A stretch of DNA of 35,472 bases from Alphaproteobacteria bacterium (GTDB lineage: Bacteria; Pseudomonadota; Alphaproteobacteria; RF32; CAG-239): positions 1-35,472 of the forward strand of contig JAEEYV010000053.1 in assembly GCA_016288295.1 (NCBI GenBank), read 5' to 3'. The position numbers and the translations under genes are program-made. This document shows positions 26,522 to 34,948 of this stretch, in pieces (within the stretch, counting starts at the first letter, position 1; each line of letters begins with the position of its first letter). The notes under the pieces were generated by a model. That model made no database searches. It was not told where the DNA came from and was given only the letters and a program-made list of their open reading frames with translations.

Positions 26522-27531
26522 TGAAATCAATATTGGTCACCGGCGGTGCCGGTTTTATCGGCTCAAACTTTGTACCTTATATGGTTGCAAAATATCCCGA
26601 TTATAGAATTATTAATCTTGATAAACTTACTTATGCCGGCAATCTGGACAATTTGAAAGAATGCGAAAATGCTGCTAACTACAAGTTTGTCAAAGGCGAT
26701 ATCTGTGACCGCCCGTTGGTTGAAAAACTGTTTAATGACCATGATATTCGTGGCGTTGTTCACTTTGCGGCTGAAAGCCACGTTGACAATTCTATTACCG
26801 GTCCGCAGGCTTTTATAGAAACCAATGTTTTAGGAACATTTACTCTTCTCGATGTAGCCCGCAACTATTGGATGAGCGCACCTCATCAATTTAGAGCAGG
26901 GTACGAAGATTGCCGTTTTCATCACATTTCAACAGATGAAGTTTATGGTGCACTAGGCGAAACAGGTTATTTTACCGAAAAAACACCTTATGATCCAAGC
27001 TCGCCTTATTCATCATCAAAAGCCTCTTCAGATATGATTGTCAGAGCCTATAATCGCACCTATGGTATGAATGTTACGGTTTCTAATTGTTCCAATAATT
27101 ACGGGCCTAAACAACATCCTGAAAAACTGATTCCCAAGATTATTTCTAACGCCTTAAACGGCAAAGATATTCCAATTTACGGCGACGGCAAAAATGTCCG
27201 AGATTGGTTGTATGTTCTTGACCACTGCAAAGCAATTGATTTGATTTACCATCACGGCAAAAGCGGTGAAACCTACAACATCGGCGGACATAATGAAAAA
27301 AACAATCTTGAAATTGTGGAAGCAATTTGCAATATTTTAGATCAAAAACGTCCGCAAGCTAATGGCAAACATTATAAAGATTTGGTCGTTTTTGTAAAAG
27401 ATCGCCCCGGTCATGATAGACGATACGCCATTGATGCCACCAAACTGACCAATCAACTCCATTGGAAAGCTGATGAAAATTTTGCCACCGGTATCGTCAA
27501 AACCGTTGAATGGTATCTGCAAAATGTATAG
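26521..27531 (+). CDS. rfbB: dTDP-glucose 4,6-dehydratase
   Basis: Second pathway step, NAD-dependent dehydration of dTDP-glucose. 336 aa. Extended SDR motifs: VTGGAGFIGSNFV, HFAAESHVDNSI, STDEVYGALG, YSSSKASSDM (YxxxK), NCSNNYGPKQHPEKLIP, VRDWLYVLDHCKAI and KDRPGHDRRYAID near the C-terminus. GGAGG lies upstream inside rfbD. Completes the four-gene set. Confidence 0.97.
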   Translation: MKSILVTGGAGFIGSNFVPYMVAKYPDYRIINLDKLTYAGNLDNLKECENAANYKFVKGDICDRPLVEKLFNDHDIRGVVHFAAESHVDNSITGPQAFIETNVLGTFTLLDVARNYWMSAPHQFRAGYEDCRFHHISTDEVYGALGETGYFTEKTPYDPSSPYSSSKASSDMIVRAYNRTYGMNVTVSNCSNNYGPKQHPEKLIPKIISNALNGKDIPIYGDGKNVRDWLYVLDHCKAIDLIYHHGKSGETYNIGGHNEKNNLEIVEAICNILDQKRPQANGKHYKDLVVFVKDRPGHDRRYAIDATKLTNQLHWKADENFATGIVKTVEWYLQNV

Positions 27532-27565
27532 ATTTATAAAGTAAATCAAACAAGGAGAATAAAAT

Positions 27566-27913
27566 ATGCCGTTTTTAAGAGTTTTAACTAATTCTAAAAT
27601 TTCAATAAGCACGGATGAATTAGCAGAAAAAGCCTCTGAGCTTATTGCGGAAGAACTTCACAAGCCTATTGATTATGTAGTTGTAACCATCAAACAAAAT
27701 CGTGATATGTATTTTGGTGATGATATAGAAACTAGAGGGGTTCTTGCTTATATGGATTCAATCGGTTTTGGTGGGCAAAAAGCCTCTTTAGCCCGCAAAT
27801 TAACAGATTTATTTCTTGATAATATGCCGTCAGTTGCTCCCCAAAACATAAATATTGTATTTCATGACATTCCGGCCTCAGATGTTGCTATCGGCGGTAA
27901 TTTAATGGGATAA
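27566..27913 (+). CDS. MIF-like phenylpyruvate tautomerase family protein
   Basis: 115 aa, the size of macrophage migration inhibitory factor. The catalytic proline directly follows the initiator Met (MPFLRVLTN), and the family pattern continues through KPIDYVVVTIKQN, FGGQKASLARKLTDLF and NINIVFHDIPASDVAIGGN. It should be a trimeric cytosolic tautomerase; the natural substrate is unknown. AAGGAG precedes the ATG. It lies 34 nt after rfbB and may be read through from the rfb operon, though it has no obvious link to rhamnose. Mimicry of host MIF is only a possibility. Confidence 0.88.
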   Translation: MPFLRVLTNSKISISTDELAEKASELIAEELHKPIDYVVVTIKQNRDMYFGDDIETRGVLAYMDSIGFGGQKASLARKLTDLFLDNMPSVAPQNINIVFHDIPASDVAIGGNLMG

Positions 27914-27954
27914 ATAACTGGTGCATATCAAACTACTATAATAACCGCTTGACT

Positions 27955-27982
27955 TTTTATAAATTATTGCTATGCTACCACC
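27955..27982 (+). promoter_or_regulatory. sigma70-type promoter of second orphan gene
   Basis: TTGACT, a 16-nt spacer and TATGCT lie about 40 nt upstream of the ATG at 28024. Coordinates of the boxes are approximate to one or two bases. Confidence 0.6.
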
Positions 27983-28023
27983 AAGTACTTATCATTTTAT
28001 TAATCATTTAAAAAATTATTTAC

Positions 28024-28674
28024 ATGAATAAAGAAGTAAAATTTGCTATTCTTGCTGCTTTGAAGGTTACGCCTTATGACGTAAAGGCTTATATCGAACA
28101 AGCGGAAGGCAAAAAGCCTAAAATTTTGCTTGATCCTCCTGAGGACAAAGTTGTGCAGAGCCTCGATCTTACGATTGCAGAGTTGACAGAATACCTTGAA
28201 AAGTTGTGCAGTCAAACTCCATTGCCTCTGCTATGCAAGACCTTAAATGGTGTTTACGTTGCGACAAACACTATTTCTACAGGACTTGATGTAACAGGCA
28301 TTATCCTCAAAGATCGTGTTCTCTACCTTAAGGCATTGACCTATGACGAGGGGTGTCGTTTGGCGAGCATCAATGATCTTGATGGTTGGGTCAGGAAAAA
28401 CTTTCCCGAAGTCCCTGGTGCTCATTTAACGTCACCGGATGACATCAAATCAGTCATGGATACGCCACTGTTCCAGCTGACATTGGAAATTCTTGAATAC
28501 AACAAACACGACATTCCTTGGACGAATAAACTCGGATGCCTCAAGAGAGAAACGGCTCAAGTTTGGGTTGGTGCTGACCCTTACCCTGTGCATATGTACC
28601 TGAAGTATTGTGGAGATTTGCTGGTATTTGGCAACGTTCCCAAAAACAGTATTGGAGTCACGAAACTCAAGTAA
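28024..28674 (+). CDS. Orphan cytosolic protein
   Basis: Not recognised. 216 aa, no signal peptide and no membrane segment. The first 65 residues look helical (KFAILAALKVTPYDVKAYIEQ, LDLTIAELTEYLEKLCSQ), followed by a beta-containing part with four more cysteines and WVGADPYPVHMYLKYCGDLLVFG near the end. No catalytic motif. As in the orphan at 9838, the ATG lacks a Shine-Dalgarno sequence and follows an AT-rich leader, TTAAAAAATTATT. It has its own promoter and a perfect hairpin behind it. Codon use is richer in GAC, CTC and AAG than in adjacent rfb genes. Convergent with alaS. Confidence 0.68.
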   Translation: MNKEVKFAILAALKVTPYDVKAYIEQAEGKKPKILLDPPEDKVVQSLDLTIAELTEYLEKLCSQTPLPLLCKTLNGVYVATNTISTGLDVTGIILKDRVLYLKALTYDEGCRLASINDLDGWVRKNFPEVPGAHLTSPDDIKSVMDTPLFQLTLEILEYNKHDIPWTNKLGCLKRETAQVWVGADPYPVHMYLKYCGDLLVFGNVPKNSIGVTKLK

Positions 28675-28680
28675 TCTTCT

Positions 28681-28727
28681 TTAACTTTAACCCCGTAAGA
28701 ACACGTTTCTTACGGGGTTAAAGTTAA
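28681..28727. terminator. Perfect 21-bp hairpin between convergent genes
   Basis: The arms 28681-28701 and 28707-28727 are exact reverse complements around a CACGT loop. A short T-rich stretch lies on the 5' side (TTCTTT) and As on the 3' side. It most likely ends transcription from both the orphan gene and alaS, though no long T run follows in the plus direction. Confidence 0.75.
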
Positions 28728-28766
28728 AACAAAATCAGAATTACACTGATAAGCTCTTTTTTTTAT

Positions 28767-31397
28767 TTACATCGCTTTTTTCAAAGCTTCAATTGCCTCA
28801 TCAAGTTTTGATGTGTCGGCACCACCGGTTTGAGCCATATCCGGCCGTCCACCGCCACCATTTGCTCCGATAAACGGCGCAATAACCTTAACCAGATTAT
28901 TAGCCGAATATTTTCCGGTTAAATCATCTGTAACTCCGATTACTGCAGATACTTTATCATCATTAACGGCGAGTAGGGCAATAACACCGCTACCTATTTG
29001 TTCTTTAATCTCATCAACAAAAGCTTTCAACTCCTTGGCCGGAATATTGCCGACCTTCTGAGCCACAAATTTGACTCCGTTAACTTCTTCAATTTTTTCT
29101 TTGTTATCGGCTGCTTTATTGCTGACAAAACTCTTTTTGAGATTAAATATATCGCTTTCGAGTTTTTTCTTGTCCTCCAACAGCAAATTGATACGGGCTT
29201 CCAAATCATTTACATTGGTTTTTAACATTTGGCTGACTTTGTGCAACTTATCTTCTACATCTTGAGCAAATTTTTCGGCTGCATGCCCGGTCATAAACTC
29301 AATACGTCTGATACCGGCAGCAACAGCTCCTTCAGATACAATATTAAAATACCCTATATCTCCGGTAGAATTTACATGAGTACCACCGCATAATTCGGTT
29401 GAGAACGAGCCTTGCTCGTCTTCCATACTGACAACACGAACCATTTCACCATATTTTTCACCAAACAAAGCCATGGCTCCTGTTTTTACGGCTTCATCAG
29501 GTGTCATAATTCTGGTAACGCATTTATAATTGCGACGAACAGCCTCATTAACCATGTCCTCAGCCTTACGCAATTCTTCAGCAGTAACCTGTTTGGGGTG
29601 TGAAATATCAAAACGAGCACGATCTGCAGCTACCATTGATCCTTTTTGAGTTACATGCTTACCCAAAATCTCTCTCAATACACGATGGAGTAGGTGAGTA
29701 ACAGAGTGATTTGCTCTAATCTTATTACGATTTGCCTCATCAACTTCAAAGCTTGCAAAATCGCCAATTTTTACAGAACCACTGATCAACTGACAAACGT
29801 GAACGAACATTCCATCAATTTTCTTTTTAGTATCAACGACTTTTGCGACAAAGTTTTTGTTTTGAATTAAGCCGATATCTCCGACCTGACCACCTGATTC
29901 ACCATAAAACGGAGTTTGATTTGCAATCAAATAAAAGTCACCGCTTTCAACACTGTCAACAGCTTCAGTTCCTTGAACCAATGCCTTAATTTCTCCATCG
30001 GCCTTAGTTGTTGTGTAACCCAAAAATTCAGTTTTTCCAAGTTTATCAAACATTTCAAACCAAATTTTTTCAACTCCTTCATCACCACTGCCGGCCCAAT
30101 TTTTGCGAGCTTCTGCACGTTGTCTTTCCATTGCCTGATTAAAACCGTCAACGTCGACGTTAATATTCTTGAGCTTCAAAGCATCTTGTGTTAAATCGAG
30201 CGGAAAACCATATGTATCATACAATCTGAAAGCAGTTTCGCCTTTTAATGTATCACCGGCGTTAAGGTTTGAAGTTTCTTCATCTAATAGTTTAAGTCCT
30301 TTTTCTAACGTTTTGATAAACTTGCTTTCTTCTGTTTTTAGGGTTTCGGTAATCAAGGCTTCAGCCCTGTACAACTCCGGATAAGCTTCTCCCATTTCTT
30401 TTTGCAATGTAGGCAGAAGTTTATACATCATCGGTTCATGCACACCAAGCATATGAACATGACGCATAGCTCTGCGCATAATACGGCGTAAAACATATCC
30501 GCGCCCCTCATTAGAAGGCAAAACACCATCAGCAATCAAAAAAGCTGCTGAACGCATATGGTCGGCAATTACGTTGTGTGATGCTTGCAATGGACCTTTC
30601 GGATCAGAGTTAGCAATATCTGCAATCGATTTAATCAAATTTTGGAACAAATCGATATCAAAGTTTGAATGAACTCCCTGCAAAATAGCAGCAATACGTT
30701 CCAATCCCATACCTGTATCAATTGATGGCTTTTTGAGGTTTATACGACTTCCGTCCGGCAAGTCTTCAAATTGATCAAACACCAAATTCCAAATTTCAAT
30801 AAAACGGTCACCGTCTTCTTCCGGAGTGCCGGGAAGTCCGCCCCAAACCTCAGGACCGTGGTCATAAAATATTTCCGAACAAGGACCACAAGGGCCGGTA
30901 TCTCCCATTTGCCAAAAGTTATCTTTGGTAGCAATACGTATAATACGTTCATCGGGTAACCCCGAAATTTTCTTCCATAGATTATAGGCCTCATCATCAT
31001 TATGATAAATAGTTACAGCCATTTTATCTTTAGAAATTTCAAATTCTTTGGTTAACAGCTCCCACGCATAATAAATTGCGCCTTCTTTAAAATAATCACC
31101 GAATGAAAAGTTACCTAACATCTCAAAAAATGTATGGTGACGTACATCATATCCTACGCTGTCCAAGTCGTTATGCTTACCGCCGGCGCGGACTGATTTT
31201 TGTGCGGTTGCGGCACGAGTATAATCTCTGGTCTCATTTCCGGCCAAAATATTTTTAAATTGAACCATACCCGAGTTGGTAAACATCAGAGTAGGGTCAT
31301 TATCCGGAACAAGGGAGGATGATTGAATAATCTTATGTCCATTCTTACCGAAATAGTCAAGGAAAGTGCTTCTTATTTGATTTACAGTCGTAGTCAT
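28767..31397 (-). CDS. alaS: Alanyl-tRNA synthetase
   Basis: Charges tRNA-Ala; it also charges the ssrA product at the window's left end through the G3-U70 pair. 876 aa, standard size. The class II core begins at residue 3 ([26 protein letters not shown]), with [44 protein letters not shown] and [12 protein letters not shown]. The editing domain has [13 protein letters not shown] and CGGTHV, and the C-terminal C-Ala domain ends with [18 protein letters not shown] lies about 12 nt before the ATG. Confidence 0.98.
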   Translation of the reverse strand: MTTTVNQIRSTFLDYFGKNGHKIIQSSSLVPDNDPTLMFTNSGMVQFKNILAGNETRDYTRAATAQKSVRAGGKHNDLDSVGYDVRHHTFFEMLGNFSFGDYFKEGAIYYAWELLTKEFEISKDKMAVTIYHNDDEAYNLWKKISGLPDERIIRIATKDNFWQMGDTGPCGPCSEIFYDHGPEVWGGLPGTPEEDGDRFIEIWNLVFDQFEDLPDGSRINLKKPSIDTGMGLERIAAILQGVHSNFDIDLFQNLIKSIADIANSDPKGPLQASHNVIADHMRSAAFLIADGVLPSNEGRGYVLRRIMRRAMRHVHMLGVHEPMMYKLLPTLQKEMGEAYPELYRAEALITETLKTEESKFIKTLEKGLKLLDEETSNLNAGDTLKGETAFRLYDTYGFPLDLTQDALKLKNINVDVDGFNQAMERQRAEARKNWAGSGDEGVEKIWFEMFDKLGKTEFLGYTTTKADGEIKALVQGTEAVDSVESGDFYLIANQTPFYGESGGQVGDIGLIQNKNFVAKVVDTKKKIDGMFVHVCQLISGSVKIGDFASFEVDEANRNKIRANHSVTHLLHRVLREILGKHVTQKGSMVAADRARFDISHPKQVTAEELRKAEDMVNEAVRRNYKCVTRIMTPDEAVKTGAMALFGEKYGEMVRVVSMEDEQGSFSTELCGGTHVNSTGDIGYFNIVSEGAVAAGIRRIEFMTGHAAEKFAQDVEDKLHKVSQMLKTNVNDLEARINLLLEDKKKLESDIFNLKKSFVSNKAADNKEKIEEVNGVKFVAQKVGNIPAKELKAFVDEIKEQIGSGVIALLAVNDDKVSAVIGVTDDLTGKYSANNLVKVIAPFIGANGGGGRPDMAQTGGADTSKLDEAIEALKKAM

Positions 31398-31491
31398 TAT
31401 TGTATAAAACCTCTTGTATATAAATAAACTAACCTACATTTTTAATGCAAAACCCTTTTAATGGCAAGAAAAAAATAATTTCTGGCATTTA

Positions 31492-31986
31492 TTATTCAAT
31501 TACAACCACATAATCGTTCAGATTTATGAAGGCCGCATTTAGATAAGTTGCAAACAAAACCCAAGTAAAATAAGGTGCAAACATTAAAGCGGCAATTTTG
31601 GATACTGCCCAAAATTCCATCATTATCATATAACTTAAAATATCAATAGCAATCACAACCGCCAAAGCCATTCCCAAATGTCCGACATAAAAGAACGCAT
31701 AACTCCAAATGATATGTAAGAACAACATTCCGACAAACCAACTGTTTATCAGATTACGCCGTTTTTCGGATTTTTCATTGTTCAAGACCAAATAAAAGGC
31801 TGTTCCTATCATAGCATACAGAATAGTCCATACAATTGGAAAAACGAGATTTGGAGGGGTTGCCATCGGTTTATTGAGTTTATCATACCAATTTTCAATT
31901 CCAAAATCATTATAATATCCGCCGATTGCCATAGCAGCAAAAACCATGATATAGCAATACACAAGTTTTCCATAATTTATTTTCAT
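31492..31986 (-). CDS. tspO: TspO/MBR family membrane protein
   Basis: 164-aa tryptophan-rich sensory protein, homologue of the mitochondrial translocator protein, binding porphyrins and related ligands in the membrane. Five hydrophobic segments can be traced. The family motif PPNLVFPIVWTILYAMIG (residues 44-61) and the WSYAFFYVGHLGMAL segment are present. GGAGGATAAT lies directly before the ATG. It is a single gene between alaS and map; no heme or carotenoid genes are adjacent. Confidence 0.92.
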   Translation of the reverse strand: MKINYGKLVYCYIMVFAAMAIGGYYNDFGIENWYDKLNKPMATPPNLVFPIVWTILYAMIGTAFYLVLNNEKSEKRRNLINSWFVGMLFLHIIWSYAFFYVGHLGMALAVVIAIDILSYMIMMEFWAVSKIAALMFAPYFTWVLFATYLNAAFINLNDYVVVIE

Positions 31987-32111
31987 ATTATCCTCCCATA
32001 TTACAATTTAACAGAGATATATGCAATTTAAGTACATATTCAAGATTGCGGTTGCAAAATTAAATTCAAGGGTGTAGCTTAACAAACATATAAAAAGGAG
32101 TACTCAAGCTG

Positions 32112-32912
32112 ATGAAAAGAAATCATGATAAAATAGCTATATACGAACAATCTGATTTTGAGGGAATGCGCAAAGCCGGACGTTTGGCTGCCGAGGTGTT
32201 GGACTATATTGTTGATTATGTTGAACCCGGCGTTTCTACTGAATATTTAGACGACCTGTGCAATGAGTATATATTGGCACATGGCGGCATATCGGCTTGT
32301 ATAAACTATCACGGTTATCCAAAATATACTTGTATATCTGCCAATCATGTTATCTGCCATGGCATTCCCAGTGCAGAACAAAAACTTGCTAATGGTGATA
32401 TTATCAATATTGATGTTACGGTTATTGTCGACGGCTGGTTTGGTGATACCAGTCGTATGTATTATGTCGGCAAACCAAAAATTAAAGCATCTCGCTTATG
32501 TGACGTTACCTATGAATGCATGATGCGTGGTATTGATGTTGTCAAACCTGGAGCTCGCTTTGGCGATATAGGTGCTGTCATTGAAGAATATGCTCACAAA
32601 TACGGATATTCTGTTGTTGATATGTTTTGTGGTCATGGTGTCGGCAAAGTATTTCATGATAATCCCAATGTTATGCACTGCGGACGCAAAGGCACCGGCC
32701 CGTTGATTGAAGAAGGCATGATTTTTACTATTGAGCCGATGATTAATATCGGACGCAAAGACGGACTTATTTTAGCTAACGGCTGGACAGCAGTCACTCG
32801 TGACAAAAGTTTATCAGCACAATTTGAACACTCTTTGGGTGTAACCAAAGACGGAGCAGAGGTGTTTACATATTCTCCTAAAGGGCTTGATCGTCCGCCA
32901 TACAAAAAGTAG
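32112..32912 (+). CDS. map: Methionine aminopeptidase, type I
   Basis: Removes initiator Met from nascent proteins. 266 aa. The metal ligands are visible: the Asp pair in NIDVTVIVDGWFGDTSRM, His in GHGVGKVFHDNP, Glu in FTIEPMI and Glu in QFEHSLGVT; the substrate His lies in VICHGIP. The AAAAGGAG ribosome site is 11 nt from the ATG, a little far. Nine nt before radC, so probably co-transcribed. Confidence 0.97.
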   Translation: MKRNHDKIAIYEQSDFEGMRKAGRLAAEVLDYIVDYVEPGVSTEYLDDLCNEYILAHGGISACINYHGYPKYTCISANHVICHGIPSAEQKLANGDIINIDVTVIVDGWFGDTSRMYYVGKPKIKASRLCDVTYECMMRGIDVVKPGARFGDIGAVIEEYAHKYGYSVVDMFCGHGVGKVFHDNPNVMHCGRKGTGPLIEEGMIFTIEPMINIGRKDGLILANGWTAVTRDKSLSAQFEHSLGVTKDGAEVFTYSPKGLDRPPYKK

Positions 32913-32921
32913 GGATTTTAT

Positions 32922-33608
32922 ATGGAAGAAACCAAAGATTACATTGGACATCGTCAACGCTTAAAAGAACGCTTTTTGCACAGCAACGGCTCAGATATGG
33001 CAGATTATGAACTGCTTGAACTGTTGCTTACGCTTGCGATTCCGCGTAAAGATACTAAACCGCTTGCCAAAGCGTTGATCAAGGAGTTTGGAAGTTTTGC
33101 CGGTGTATTAGGCGCGGATAATATGCGATTAATGGAGTTTTCAGGCTTAAAAGAAAATACCATTTTTATATTTTCCATTGTTAAAGAAGCCGCCTTGCGT
33201 ATGACATGGCAAAATTTATGCAATTCTGATCAGCCGATAATTGCAACATGGGATGCAATGCTTGATTATTGTCGTATGAAATTGGCTCACAAAGACCACG
33301 AAGAACTAATGCTTATCTTCCTTGATGCCAAATTGCAGGTTATCGGAGAAGAAGTTCAGCAACGCGGTACAACTGACAATGTTGCCATTCATCCTGCAGA
33401 AGTTGTAAAGTCAGCAGTATTTCATCATGCCAAAAATATTATCATGGTTCATAATCATCCGTCCGGCAGGGTAACGCCGTCAAAACCTGATATTATGGTA
33501 ACCGAACAAATCAAAACTGCTCTTGAAAGTGTTGATATCAAGTTGCAAGATCATTTAATTATTGGAAAAACAGAATATTACAGTTTTCGAGATCACAAAT
33601 TGATATAA
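32922..33608 (+). CDS. radC: RadC-family JAB/MPN protein
   Basis: 228 aa. The N-terminal helix-hairpin-helix part (ELLELLLTLAIPRKDTKPLAKALI, FGSFAGVLGA) is followed by a C-terminal MPN+ domain with the zinc signature HNHPSGRVTPSKPD. The role of RadC is unsettled; repair in the old literature was withdrawn. Follows map at 9 nt. Confidence 0.94.
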   Translation: MEETKDYIGHRQRLKERFLHSNGSDMADYELLELLLTLAIPRKDTKPLAKALIKEFGSFAGVLGADNMRLMEFSGLKENTIFIFSIVKEAALRMTWQNLCNSDQPIIATWDAMLDYCRMKLAHKDHEELMLIFLDAKLQVIGEEVQQRGTTDNVAIHPAEVVKSAVFHHAKNIIMVHNHPSGRVTPSKPDIMVTEQIKTALESVDIKLQDHLIIGKTEYYSFRDHKLI

Positions 33609-33646
33609 TCATAAAAAAAACTATTGCTAAAAAATTTTTTTATGAT
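33608..33646. repeat. AT-only stem-loop downstream of radC
   Basis: ATCATAAAAAAA (33608-33619) is the exact reverse complement of the T7-ATGAT segment (33635-33646). The decamer ATAATCATAA also recurs directly at 33607 and 33646. It may end the map-radC transcript. Confidence 0.5.
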
Positions 33647-33664
33647 AATCATAAATAGCTTTTT

Positions 33665-33880
33665 CGGGACTTAGCTCAGCCTGGTAGAGCGCTTGCTTTG
33701 GGCTCGAGGATAAAAAATGTCTATGATGACATTTTTTACCGCAAGAGGCGAAGTTTGTTTATTCAAGCAAGGGAAGCGACAGCGACCGCAGCGAGATTAA
33801 CAAACGAGTGACCGAAGCGGAGTTGTTGAGAGCTTAAGCTCGAAACTTACGGAGCAAGATAAGATGTCGTAACATCTTGC
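33665..33880 (+). pseudogene. Broken tRNA-Pro copy interrupted by a palindromic insert
   Basis: Bases 33665-33702 are identical to the first 38 bases of the intact tRNA-Pro 250 bases downstream, through the anticodon loop (TTTGGG). A 148-base insert follows (33703-33850). Then GGAGCAAGAT resumes the tRNA at 33851, with AAGAT duplicated in tandem, and continues GTCGTA, after which the T-arm is missing and an inverted copy (ACATCTTGC, 33872-33880) begins. The insert holds a perfect 10-bp stem (33712-33721 with 33728-33737), GTTTGTT/AACAAAC arms (33753-33759, 33799-33805) and the 12-bp palindrome GAGCTTAAGCTC (33830-33841). It cannot make a working tRNA as it stands. Confidence 0.85.
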
Positions 33881-33905
33881 ATTTTTTGAGAAAAAGAATT
33901 ATTAA
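33877..33905 (+). promoter_or_regulatory. Candidate promoter of intact tRNA-Pro
   Basis: TTGCAT (33877-33882), a 17-nt spacer and TATTAA (33900-33905) end 9 nt before the tRNA. The -35 box overlaps the last bases of the inverted copy in the broken tRNA. Confidence 0.5.
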
Positions 33906-33914
33906 TTACATATT

Positions 33915-33991
33915 CGGGACTTAGCTCAGCCTGGTAGAGCGCTTGCTTTGGGAGCAAGATGTCGTAGGTTCGAATCCTATAGTCCCGACCA
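33915..33991 (+). tRNA. tRNA-Pro(UGG)
   Basis: 77-nt gene with CCA encoded. The acceptor stem is CGGGACT/AGTCCCG, the D-arm GCTC..GAGC, the anticodon stem CTTGC/GCAAG with loop TTTGGGA (anticodon TGG), and the T-arm CCTAT-type stem with TTCGAAT. Confidence 0.97.
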
Positions 33992-34008
33992 AACTTAAAA
34001 AATAAAAA

Positions 34009-34037
34009 CGGATACCTTTTAGGGTCCGCTTTTTTTA
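34009..34037 (+). terminator. Terminator after tRNA-Pro
   Basis: CGGATACC (34009-34016) pairs with GGGTCCG (34022-34028) with one bulged A and one G-U around TTTTA, followed by seven Ts. Confidence 0.75.
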
Positions 34038-34118
34038 TACCCTTTTGTAGCCCAATTCTAGCCACTATTCCACCCTGTCAAATTTTAATGCACCAAGATG
34101 TCGCTTAGGCTATTCTGC

Positions 34119-34152
34119 CCCTAAAAGTATACCTATACCCTAAAAGTATACC
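34119..34152. repeat. Tandem 15-bp direct repeat
   Basis: CCCTAAAAGTATACC occurs at 34119-34133 and 34138-34152, four bases apart (19-bp period). The surrounding 34066-34310 stretch shows no gene and no other feature I can support. Confidence 0.7.
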
Positions 34153-34310
34153 GAACCGTATCTGCCAAACAAAAAGTGCCGCTTCGTTCTTAACTCATTG
34201 ATTTGAAATGCTTTACATACAGTTTTATTGCTGTTGAAGTTCTAATCTGCTCAAGAGAGGTTGACATTGAGTTGGGAAATACCCTTAATCCATTGAGAAA
34301 TAACGATTAG

Positions 34311-34499
34311 TTAGCTTTTTTCTTTTTCTGACTTCAAAAGAGCTTGGCAAAAATGGACCGAACCGTTTTCATCAACGTAGTTTGAAACGCCGCCAAGAGA
34401 CAAATACCCTTTTTGTAAGAATTCAATTACCTTGTCTTCAAAAGTATCGCGATACTCTTCATCAATGACGATGTATAATTTATTATTGTCGTATTTCAT
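34311..34499 (-). CDS. DUF1737-like small protein
   Basis: 62 aa. The pattern YIVIDEEYRDTFEDKVIEFLQKGYLSLGGVSNYVD...FCQALLK resembles DUF1737 proteins, which have a helix, a GGxS turn and a QAxxK end. Function unknown. GGAG lies 7 nt before the ATG and overlaps the TAG stop of the zinc-ribbon gene 9 nt upstream, so the pair is co-translated. Confidence 0.65.
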   Translation of the reverse strand: MKYDNNKLYIVIDEEYRDTFEDKVIEFLQKGYLSLGGVSNYVDENGSVHFCQALLKSEKEKS

Positions 34500-34508
34500 G
34501 TAAAACTC

Positions 34509-34736
34509 CTACCAATTAAATTCTTTGTCAGGATCGTGTTCACTTTCGGGGAAGTTCTTCTTGCAATCGTTGCAATGGTATTTTGGAGAATCGTTGTAAT
34601 AACAGCATCCTCCAAGATGAATTTCCCCTTTTTCTAAGGCTTCGTTCAGCTCTTCATCAAAAGCTACCTCGCCATAGACAATGTGGGCGATGTTTTCGCT
34701 TTGACAATAAGGACAGACTATTTTTGTATGCTTCAT
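34509..34736 (-). CDS. Zinc-ribbon small protein
   Basis: 75 aa from the ATG at 34736. CPYC near the N-terminus and CNDC near the C-terminus make a zinc ribbon, with YGEVAFDEELNEALEKGEIHLGGCC between, a layout common to a family of small uncharacterised bacterial proteins. The frame is open to 34856, but the promoter at 34767-34795 lies inside that stretch, so the shorter start is chosen. It probably has a nucleic-acid or regulatory role; this is inference. Confidence 0.7.
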   Translation of the reverse strand: MKHTKIVCPYCQSENIAHIVYGEVAFDEELNEALEKGEIHLGGCCYYNDSPKYHCNDCKKNFPESEHDPDKEFNW

Positions 34737-34766
34737 TTTCAGATCCCATAAATTGTATTTTTGATA

Positions 34767-34795
34767 ATGATACATGTTATAAAAAATTTTTTCAA
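34767..34795 (-). promoter_or_regulatory. sigma70-type promoter of the zinc-ribbon/DUF1737 pair
   Basis: On the minus strand TTGAAA (34795-34790), a 17-nt spacer and TATCAT (34772-34767). It predicts a leader of about 25 nt to the ATG at 34736. Confidence 0.6.
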
Positions 34796-34883
34796 GTCCT
34801 GATGGTAGTATCTGCTTTTTTACCAAATTCAACCACACCAAGCCTTTCGGATTCAAAAAAATAAGGAAAATATCTCATTTTTC

Positions 34884-34912
34884 TTGCAATAAAATATTAT
34901 TTTGGGTATTTT
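34884..34912 (+). promoter_or_regulatory. Candidate promoter of methyltransferase
   Basis: TTGCAA (34884-34889), 17-nt spacer, TATTTT (34907-34912), about 37 nt before the methyltransferase ATG. Confidence 0.5.
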
Positions 34913-34948
34913 AATAGCCATGTAAAATTCAAAAAAACGGAGCACTTT

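Noticed and set aside
33703-33850. Group I intron in the tRNA anticodon loop
   Set aside because: The insertion position would fit, but the 3' half of the tRNA lacks its T-arm and acceptor strand and no group I core pairing is recognisable.
33847-34065. 72-codon minus-strand ORF with RDYRIRTYDILLPKQ
   Set aside because: It is the antisense of the intact tRNA-Pro plus its terminator, a known kind of false gene call; no ribosome site.
34066-34310. Remnant of an integrase gene
   Set aside because: I looked for one because of the tRNA and direct repeats, but no frame on either strand shows recognisable recombinase motifs.
34737-34856. Longer start of the zinc-ribbon protein
   Set aside because: A well-spaced promoter sits inside this stretch, so the extension would not be transcribed in full.
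34583-34864. 93-codon plus-strand ORF
   Set aside because: It is antisense to the zinc-ribbon gene, shows no motif and has no ribosome site.
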